Origin: a virus
DNA length: 35,359 bases
Virus record (IMG/VR): IMGVR_UViG_3300043778_000176
Span: 1 to 35,359 of that record
Reading direction: 5' to 3' (one strand)
The notes beneath the pieces are model-generated. The model was not told where the DNA came from. It searched no databases and saw only the letters and a list, made by a program, of their open reading frames with translations. The translations under genes were made by a program, and so were the position numbers. Position 1 is the stretch's first letter; each line of letters begins with the position of its first letter. This document shows positions 30,792 to 35,359 of this stretch, piece by piece.

Positions 30792-31393
30792 TGCCGCTGA
30801 TTCCTATCGCGATGGCGCTCGCCCAGTTTGCGCCGATGATAGCCGGCTGGCTCGGCGGATCGAAAGCCGAAGACGTCGCCTCAAAAGTGGTCGGCGTCGC
30901 CCAAGCCGTTACTGGACAATCTGCGCCCGATGCTGCACTCGCGGCAATCCAAGCCGACCCAAACCTTGCGCTTCAATTTCAGAAAGCTGTGCTCGAGCAA
31001 CAGGTTCAACTTGCCCAGATCAACACGCAATCAATCCAGGCACAACTTACGTATGAGAAGGACATCTACAGCGCAGAAGCGGCAGACCGCGATAGCGCGC
31101 GTAAGCTCGCGGCTCAGCAACCCAATGACTGGATTCGCCCTGCGGTGACGATGGCCCTTCTCCTCGGGTGCCTAGCAGTCGTTTTCGTGATGCTCGACGG
31201 TCGAGCGTTGCAAGTGATGAAAGACCCCACTGCGGCCGGGACGTTGGGTATCGTGATCGGCTATATGTTCAATGAGCTGAAGACGGCTCTTGGGTTCTAC
31301 TTTGGGATGACGAAAGACGCATCATCCCAAACCCAGACGATCACGCAATTCGCGGTCTCACCCGGCACCGTCACCCATGACGACATGAAGTGA
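30791..31393 (+). CDS. Holin of the 3TM / GTA type (200 aa)
   Basis: It overlaps the endolysin gene by one base. N-terminal hydrophobic segment IPIAMALAQFAPMIAGWLGG, then a soluble helical part (AALAAIQADPNLALQFQKAVLEQQVQLAQINTQ) and the charged box SAEAADRDSARKLAAQQPNDWIRPAVTMALLLGCLAVVFVML followed by AGTLGIVIGYMFNELKTALGFYFG. The RDSARK-WIRP-TM layout is that of the GTA_holin_3TM family. It is the second membrane candidate of the lysis cassette and may be the actual holin, with the 67-aa protein as partner or antiholin. Convergent with the leftward PIN gene 55 bases away. Confidence 0.8.
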   Translation: MPLIPIAMALAQFAPMIAGWLGGSKAEDVASKVVGVAQAVTGQSAPDAALAAIQADPNLALQFQKAVLEQQVQLAQINTQSIQAQLTYEKDIYSAEAADRDSARKLAAQQPNDWIRPAVTMALLLGCLAVVFVMLDGRALQVMKDPTAAGTLGIVIGYMFNELKTALGFYFGMTKDASSQTQTITQFAVSPGTVTHDDMK

Positions 31394-31447
31394 CTGGCGT
31401 CATTGTGCTGGCGGGGTTGTCTGTCCGAACTGCCATCGAGAGATGAA

Positions 31448-31906
31448 TTACGGAAGATTGGAGTGAGTGTCCGATGTGTTTCCGAGATTCCGGAGTTTCT
31501 CGCAGAAGTCGTTGTAGCGCATGGGAGTACAGCGAACTCCATTGGGAAAGCGCCGTAGACTGCGTCGGTCCTCTGAGACGAACCAGTCGGCAACCATCGC
31601 AGCAACATCGACGATGAACGCATCTGCTTCGCTATTGGATGTGCCGCGATGAGCGTCATAGATTTTGCCCGAACCTAAATAGTCTCCGGCGCGCATGATG
31701 TCAGCCCGTGCAACCGCGTGGCCGATGATCTCGACGGGAAACAGATCTGGAAATCCGGCCGAGCGCTTATGCAGTTCTTCCGCTATTTGGCGCGGCATCA
31801 GAACCGCAGTCGCTTGCTGCTCAATCAGGCCGCGTAACAACTTCAGGCTCGCCGTATCCTGCTCGAGGAGATCGTAGATGTTTGAATCGAGGATGATCTG
31901 AATCAT
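31448..31906 (-). CDS. PIN-domain protein, probable ribonuclease (152 aa)
   Basis: This is a leftward gene. N-terminal strand IIQIILDSNIYDLLE with Asp 7, EEL near 43, SEADAFIVDVAAMVADWFVSEDRR with Asp 95, Asp 100 and Asp 113: the metal-binding acid quartet of PIN domains is complete. PIN nucleases are mostly VapC-like toxins or RNA-processing enzymes. No VapB-like antitoxin lies beside it: the neighbour upstream on the same strand is a two-TM protein. The gene is AT-richer than the late operon and convergent with it, a typical moron setting. Confidence 0.75.
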   Translation of the reverse strand: MIQIILDSNIYDLLEQDTASLKLLRGLIEQQATAVLMPRQIAEELHKRSAGFPDLFPVEIIGHAVARADIMRAGDYLGSGKIYDAHRGTSNSEADAFIVDVAAMVADWFVSEDRRSLRRFPNGVRCTPMRYNDFCEKLRNLGNTSDTHSNLP

Positions 31907-31921
31907 CGGAGCATGGGGAAT

Positions 31922-32329
31922 TTATGCGGCCGTTGAAACCAAGCGCGCAACGTTATTTAACAGGATGTCGCCGTAGGCCCAAACGATGGTTCCAATAATC
32001 GTGAGGCAGGTGGAAAGCCATAGACCCCACTCCTGTCTTGGAAGATACCGAGATCTCAGCGCCATAATCTCCGGGGTACTGAATGTCCCAGGGGTGATCA
32101 GATCACCTAGGTGACTCGCTTTGTTCTGCGCCAAGAAGGCAAATATCGTGACTGGCGCACCGGCTCGTTGGAACCATTGAGCCATCGAGTCACTCGCCGG
32201 GCGTAGAAGATCGGTACACGGTAGCGCGATCAGCAGGAGGGCTGCGAATCCAAGCAGGCATGCGACGGAGCGCCATGTCGCCTTAACCTTCCGCTCGTGT
32301 TCCTGCCAAAATTCTGACGCTGATGACAT
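31922..32329 (-). CDS. Two-TM membrane protein of the moron cluster (135 aa)
   Basis: A leftward gene 15 bases upstream of the PIN gene. A cytosolic N-terminus (SASEFWQEHERKVKATWRS) precedes TM1 at about residues 22-42 (SVACLLGFAALLLIALPCTDLL) and TM2 at about residues 101-122 (WGLWLSTCLTIIGTIVWAYGDILL), with about 60 extramembrane residues between. No known family. A membrane effector next to a nuclease is a common plan for phage-exclusion modules, but this is inference. Ribosome-binding site not strong. Confidence 0.65.
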   Translation of the reverse strand: MSSASEFWQEHERKVKATWRSVACLLGFAALLLIALPCTDLLRPASDSMAQWFQRAGAPVTIFAFLAQNKASHLGDLITPGTFSTPEIMALRSRYLPRQEWGLWLSTCLTIIGTIVWAYGDILLNNVARLVSTAA

Positions 32330-32348
32330 TGACGATCCCGTGACGCTG

Positions 32349-32849
32349 TCAGGCGGCTCGATGCGCGAATGCTTGGATAGCTTGCAATGCCACCGGCCAG
32401 TTCGAGAGCCCAGCGTCCACTAGCTTCAGGGTGAGGTGCTTGATTGCTTCACCCGGAAGTGACTTGAGCTGATCGAGGAGCTGAGACTTATCGGGTTCGA
32501 GCAAGTCGGACTCAGCGATCCGTTGGCCGATCAGTTCCTTCAGCGTGTCCTCGCGGAGCTTGACGGTCATGACACCCAAGATTTCGGACAAGCCACCGTC
32601 GTCGGCGAGGAAGTCCATCCCGCGAGCCGTGATACTCGGGAGCCCCCAAGCCTTTGTCTCTCCGGGGCCAAATGAATGGGCGGGGCAGTCGACCAGCCCA
32701 TGTTGATCCAGGTAGGCGATGTTTGCGATGTATCGGCGGGTCGCCTCGGCCCCTTCAGGCTGCAGGAGCGTCCGGTTATCAACGTAATTGGGATAGACGT
32801 GAGCAAGTTCTTCCAGTAGCTCTCGCTGGTAGGTGCGGTCAAGGTTCAT
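32349..32849 (-). CDS. Hypothetical protein with winged-helix-like N-terminus (166 aa)
   Basis: The first gene of the leftward trio, start ATG 32849 with GGAGGG upstream. MNLDRTYQRELLEELAHVYPNYVDNRTLL...TRRYIANIAYLDQHGLV...ITARGMDFLADDGG has the layout of a winged-helix pair followed by a helical C-terminal half (MTVKLREDTLKELIGQRI...PGEAIKHLTLKLVDAGLSNWP). Similar uncharacterised proteins occur in proteobacterial prophages. It could be the regulator of the trio or an adaptor. Spacing to the next gene is 19 bases, so a shared transcript is likely. Confidence 0.7.
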   Translation of the reverse strand: MNLDRTYQRELLEELAHVYPNYVDNRTLLQPEGAEATRRYIANIAYLDQHGLVDCPAHSFGPGETKAWGLPSITARGMDFLADDGGLSEILGVMTVKLREDTLKELIGQRIAESDLLEPDKSQLLDQLKSLPGEAIKHLTLKLVDAGLSNWPVALQAIQAFAHRAA

Positions 32850-33167
32850 TCACCCTCCAATTATTCTTCGCTGGGATGTGTGGCTTTGTCTGTAGATTCT
32901 GACACTTTTACTTTCCGGATCGTAGCCTGGACTCGTTCCACAACGGGCACCCTCATGAGATGGGTACTCGACGGAGATCAGGGGGTGGTATGACTGACCT
33001 ACAGAGAAGGCAAGCGCAATGTACCGCTTGACACTGGCAAATGTATCTAGACGGGCAACTACTGGTTGTTTTTTTGATCGGAGACAATATAACGAATCCT
33101 ATAGATGGGATGCTCGTTACAATCGCCTCGCTCCCTCAACGGGACCACTAACGGGGGATGGGTATAT
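32850..33167. other. Divergent intergenic region between two accessory gene groups
   Basis: This 318-base gap separates the leftward trio from the rightward pair. It is AT-richer than the late operon and must hold both promoters. A candidate rightward promoter is listed at 33066-33093. A perfect TTGACA occurs at 33028-33033 without a good -10 at the right distance. A pair of start-like GGAGGG signals belongs to the gene at 32849. No ORF, tRNA or strong repeat was noticed. Confidence 0.5.
33066..33093 (+). promoter_or_regulatory. Candidate sigma70-type promoter
   Basis: TTGTTT at 33066-33071 and TATAAC at 33088-33093 with a 16-base spacer. The -10 box fits five of six, the -35 three of six. 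It lies 75 bases before ATG 33168 and would allow independent lysogenic expression of the pair 33168-33991. Confidence 0.4.
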
Positions 33168-33725
33168 ATGACTGGTTCGGCAGCAGCCGATGAGAGCCAA
33201 GGTATAAACCCGAAAATTTGGCGTGTCGTGGTCTATGGCGGCATGGGGTTGTTGCTTGTTGTCCTTACAGCTTGTTTCGGATTAACGGGTTGCAGTGAGA
33301 TGCAAGGAATTCGTCGGTGGATGGAGTTGATGAACGGCGCAACATGGCCAGATCAACCGGCGGCATTGTGCGATTCGAAGCCTTGGCTGTTTAGTTTTTT
33401 TCTTGCATTGCGGACAATGTTGAATTTGGGGTCAGTATTTGCCGCCGTCGTTGTGGTGCTCGAGTTGTTCATCTTCCGGAGGAAGAAGATCATGAATGTT
33501 CGCCAATTACTTAAAAGTCGGGAGTTGGCAGCTCTCCAGGCTGTTGAGTTAGCGCTCAGTTCTTCGCCGCCTGAGACTCGGGAAGCCGCTCTCGCCGCAG
33601 TCAAGAATGCAGGGAAAGATTGGGATAACGATTACCTCCCGACCATACTTGGCACAGATGAGGCAGAGGATGTCTTGGGGCACGTGATTCGTCATCGTGG
33701 CCGTGGCCATTCTGCGAGCGTCTGA
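33168..33725 (+). CDS. Two-TM hypothetical membrane protein (185 aa)
   Basis: ATG 33168 after GGGGGATGGG; an upstream in-frame extension to 33105 covers the promoter and is not used. TM1 at about residues 17-42 (IWRVVVYGGMGLLLVVLTACFGLTGC), a periplasm-sized loop of about 30 residues (Cys in the loop), TM2 at about 75-103 (FFLALRTMLNLGSVFAAVVVVLELFIF) followed by RRKK. The C-terminal 80 residues are helical and acidic at the end (NDYLPTILGTDEAEDVL). LTGC resembles a lipobox but sits inside a membrane helix with a long N-terminus, so it is not a lipoprotein. Unknown function; likely lysogenic cargo. Confidence 0.7.
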   Translation: MTGSAAADESQGINPKIWRVVVYGGMGLLLVVLTACFGLTGCSEMQGIRRWMELMNGATWPDQPAALCDSKPWLFSFFLALRTMLNLGSVFAAVVVVLELFIFRRKKIMNVRQLLKSRELAALQAVELALSSSPPETREAALAAVKNAGKDWDNDYLPTILGTDEAEDVLGHVIRHRGRGHSASV

Positions 33726-33727
33726 GC

Positions 33728-33991
33728 ATGAACGCTGCGCTTCCTCTCCAACCAGGTACCGTAGCCCATAAGCACTTGCAGCAGACCCTTGATGACGTGA
33801 AGGCGATGGTGAGTTGTCACAATAGAAGGGTTGATGCGATACATGCCCGTGCAGAATCGCTAGCGAGAAGATACGGTGTTCCTCCAGCAGCCGATGTCAG
33901 GCAAGTTACTTCGTTCATCGCAAGTAACTTGAATGAGTTGGATTGCAACTGTCCCGGCATTTGCGCAATTCCTCGTTCATATAGCTACTAG
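33728..33991 (+). CDS. Small hypothetical protein (87 aa)
   Basis: It starts two bases after the previous stop, so it is probably co-translated. The sequence is helical (HKHLQQTLDDVKAMVSCHNRRVDAIHARAESLARRYGV) and ends with a Cys-containing segment (LDCNCPGICAIPRS). The three Cys near the end could bind metal. No known family. Partner of the two-TM protein by organisation. Confidence 0.6.
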   Translation: MNAALPLQPGTVAHKHLQQTLDDVKAMVSCHNRRVDAIHARAESLARRYGVPPAADVRQVTSFIASNLNELDCNCPGICAIPRSYSY

Positions 33992-34129
33992 CCGCGTGTA
34001 GCCTGTTGCGCATATGAAGGGGCGGGAGGCGAAGGTGCACCAGCATTTCCTATACGCGAAGGTGCGAAACAGCGCCACGGGCAACACGGTTTTCTAGATT
34101 GCTCGTCAGGCTCCACGCCGACCAAGTCC

Positions 34130-35359
34130 CTATCGCCCGACGTTGATCGGGATGACCGCGGCACCTGTCTCCAGTGCGTCGAGGTGATCTGCCCAGTGCT
34201 GCATCATCTTCCGGCGCTCGGGCAAAAACTCGGCGTGCACGTACGCTGCAGTGACCTGGTTGCGTTCCGCGTGGGCGAGCTGGCGGTCGACGACATCGCG
34301 GCTATAACCGAGTTCGCGAAGCACGGTTGCAGCCAGCCCCCGAAACCCGTGGCCGGTCATCCGAGACTTGTAGCCCATGCGGTAGAGCGCGTAGAGCATC
34401 GTGTTGTTAGAGATGTGGCTCCGGCCTTGAACGCTGTAAAAGACATGCCGATGGGTGCCGTTCAGCTCACGCAACGCGGCCAATGTGTCGAGCGCCTGGC
34501 GCGACAGCGGGACGATATGCGGATCGCGCATCTTCATCCGCTCGGGCGGAATCCGCCATTCGGCGGCGCGTTCGTCGAACTCATCCCATTCGGCGTTGAT
34601 CATCTCGGTTGTCCGAGTGAACGTCAGAGCCATGAAGCGAAGCGCCAGCCGCGTGACGAGATCGCCTTGGTATGCGGATATGTCTCGCATGAGCTGCGGA
34701 ATTTCGACGGGCTTGACCCGCGCCATGTGTTGGACGCCGGCCCCTTTCTTGAGAACTGTCTCGGCATCGATGTCCGCGGCCGGATTGCGGGGGCATTTCC
34801 CGGTCATGATTCCGTACTGGAACACCGCCCGTGAGCGCTGGAGGATGCGCTTTGCTGTCTCGCGCACGCCGCGGGATTCGACAGCCCTCAGGATCTCCAG
34901 CATGTCGGGCGCCTCGATATCTCGTATCGGGCGATGGCCGATTCGGGGGAAAACATCGACCTCCAGCGAGTTGATCACCTTGCCCGCATACACTTCGGTC
35001 CAGCCATCCTTCTGGGTCGTAAACCACTCGCGCGCGACAGCCTCAAACGTCGACGCTGCTGCGATCGCCCGAGTGCGTTTGACTTCCCGCTTCTGTTCGG
35101 TCGGATCGGTGCCGGCGGCGAGTTGCTTTCGTGCATTGAGGCAGGCTTGCCGAGCCTCGGCCAGTGTCACTTCGGGATAGACGCCGAATGACGCAAGCTT
35201 TTCCTTTCCGTCAAATCGATACTTCATGCGCCAGTACCGAGAGCCGTTCGGCATGACCTGCAAATAGAGCCCCTTGCCGTCAGCTAAGCGGTAAGGCTGT
35301 TCGGCGGCCTTGGCACGGCGCACCTGCAGTTCAGTTAGCGGATCAGTTCGCTTCGGCAT
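34130..35359 (-). CDS. int: Tyrosine-type integrase, P4-like
   Basis: This is 409 aa; the ATG is the last codon of the window (35357-35359). N-terminal arm-binding domain of the DUF4102 / Arm-DNA-bind type (LTELQVRRAKAAEQPYRLADGKGLYLQVMPNGSRYWRMKYRFDG), core-binding SAM-like domain about 103-190, and catalytic domain with Arg 249 (TFTRTTEMINAEW), the Lys region 275-277, HGFR 337-340, His 363 and Tyr 373. All catalytic residues are present, so the enzyme should be active. P4-type int genes commonly start near the tRNA-borne att site, so attR is expected just right of the window. No promoter can be seen since the upstream sequence is absent. Confidence 0.95.
   Translation of the reverse strand: MPKRTDPLTELQVRRAKAAEQPYRLADGKGLYLQVMPNGSRYWRMKYRFDGKEKLASFGVYPEVTLAEARQACLNARKQLAAGTDPTEQKREVKRTRAIAAASTFEAVAREWFTTQKDGWTEVYAGKVINSLEVDVFPRIGHRPIRDIEAPDMLEILRAVESRGVRETAKRILQRSRAVFQYGIMTGKCPRNPAADIDAETVLKKGAGVQHMARVKPVEIPQLMRDISAYQGDLVTRLALRFMALTFTRTTEMINAEWDEFDERAAEWRIPPERMKMRDPHIVPLSRQALDTLAALRELNGTHRHVFYSVQGRSHISNNTMLYALYRMGYKSRMTGHGFRGLAATVLRELGYSRDVVDRQLAHAERNQVTAAYVHAEFLPERRKMMQHWADHLDALETGAAVIPINVGR

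Noticed and set aside
34030-34067. Two copies of GCGAAGGTGC near the integrase 3' end as att or iteron repeats
   Set aside because: Only two short copies, no matching sequence noticed at the left end; too weak to support a role.

Overview
The window is a nearly complete prophage of the P22-like podovirus type in a high-GC beta-proteobacterium. Burkholderia or Paraburkholderia is the likely host, judged from GC-rich codon use and gene families such as DUF4224, the GH108 endolysin and the GTA-type 3TM holin. The genus is inferred; no host gene or rRNA is present to prove it. The right edge falls exactly on the start codon of a leftward tyrosine integrase, so one att site should lie just outside the window. 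The left edge is the 3' end of an IS3-family element that cuts into a small gene.

Layout. (1) 1-4772 is an accessory left arm: IS3 remnant, broken small gene, a 389-aa protein with a putative DNA-binding N-terminus, an orphan DUF4224 gene, two structured RNA candidates, and four genes of unknown function. (2) 4773-6176 is a control-like region: an AlpA-like small HTH protein, a leftward coiled-coil/zinc-ribbon gene, a previously hidden 57-aa ORF, and a folded RNA element ending in a terminator. No CI-type repressor is recognisable. (3) 6177-10658 is the replication operon. It holds a winged-helix initiator with five palindromic iterons inside its own reading frame (a lambda O-like origin), a TOPRIM/DnaB-like primase-helicase, and a small protein with a separate Cys/His zinc motif. 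(4) 10655-11946 holds a lipoprotein, two tandem terminators, a basic small protein and a GroES-like co-chaperonin directly before the packaging genes.

(5) 11946-29721 is the late morphogenesis operon, collinear with P22: small terminase (gp3), large terminase (gp2), portal (gp1), scaffold (gp8, same 303-aa length as in P22), coat (gp5), gp4, gp10, a needle-position protein (gp26 slot), then a GNAT protein, three ejection proteins (gp7, gp20, gp16 analogues, the last with a lytic transglycosylase domain) and a beta-helix tailspike (gp9). Most joints are 1-4 base stop/start overlaps, which implies translational coupling. Terminator-like hairpins sit only before scaffold, coat, decoration, gp4 leader and tailspike genes. 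(6) 29736-31393 is the lysis cassette: holin-like protein, ParB-like protein, GH108 endolysin, 3TM holin; no spanin is visible. (7) 31448-33991 is an AT-richer accessory (moron) region with a leftward trio including a PIN-domain nuclease and a two-TM protein, and a rightward pair including another two-TM protein. (8) 34130-35359 is the integrase.

The observations most worth checking are the intragenic iteron origin, the three RNA elements, the phage-coded GroES beside a P22-type coat protein, the beta-domain inserted in the gp4 homologue, and the PIN/membrane-protein moron cluster.
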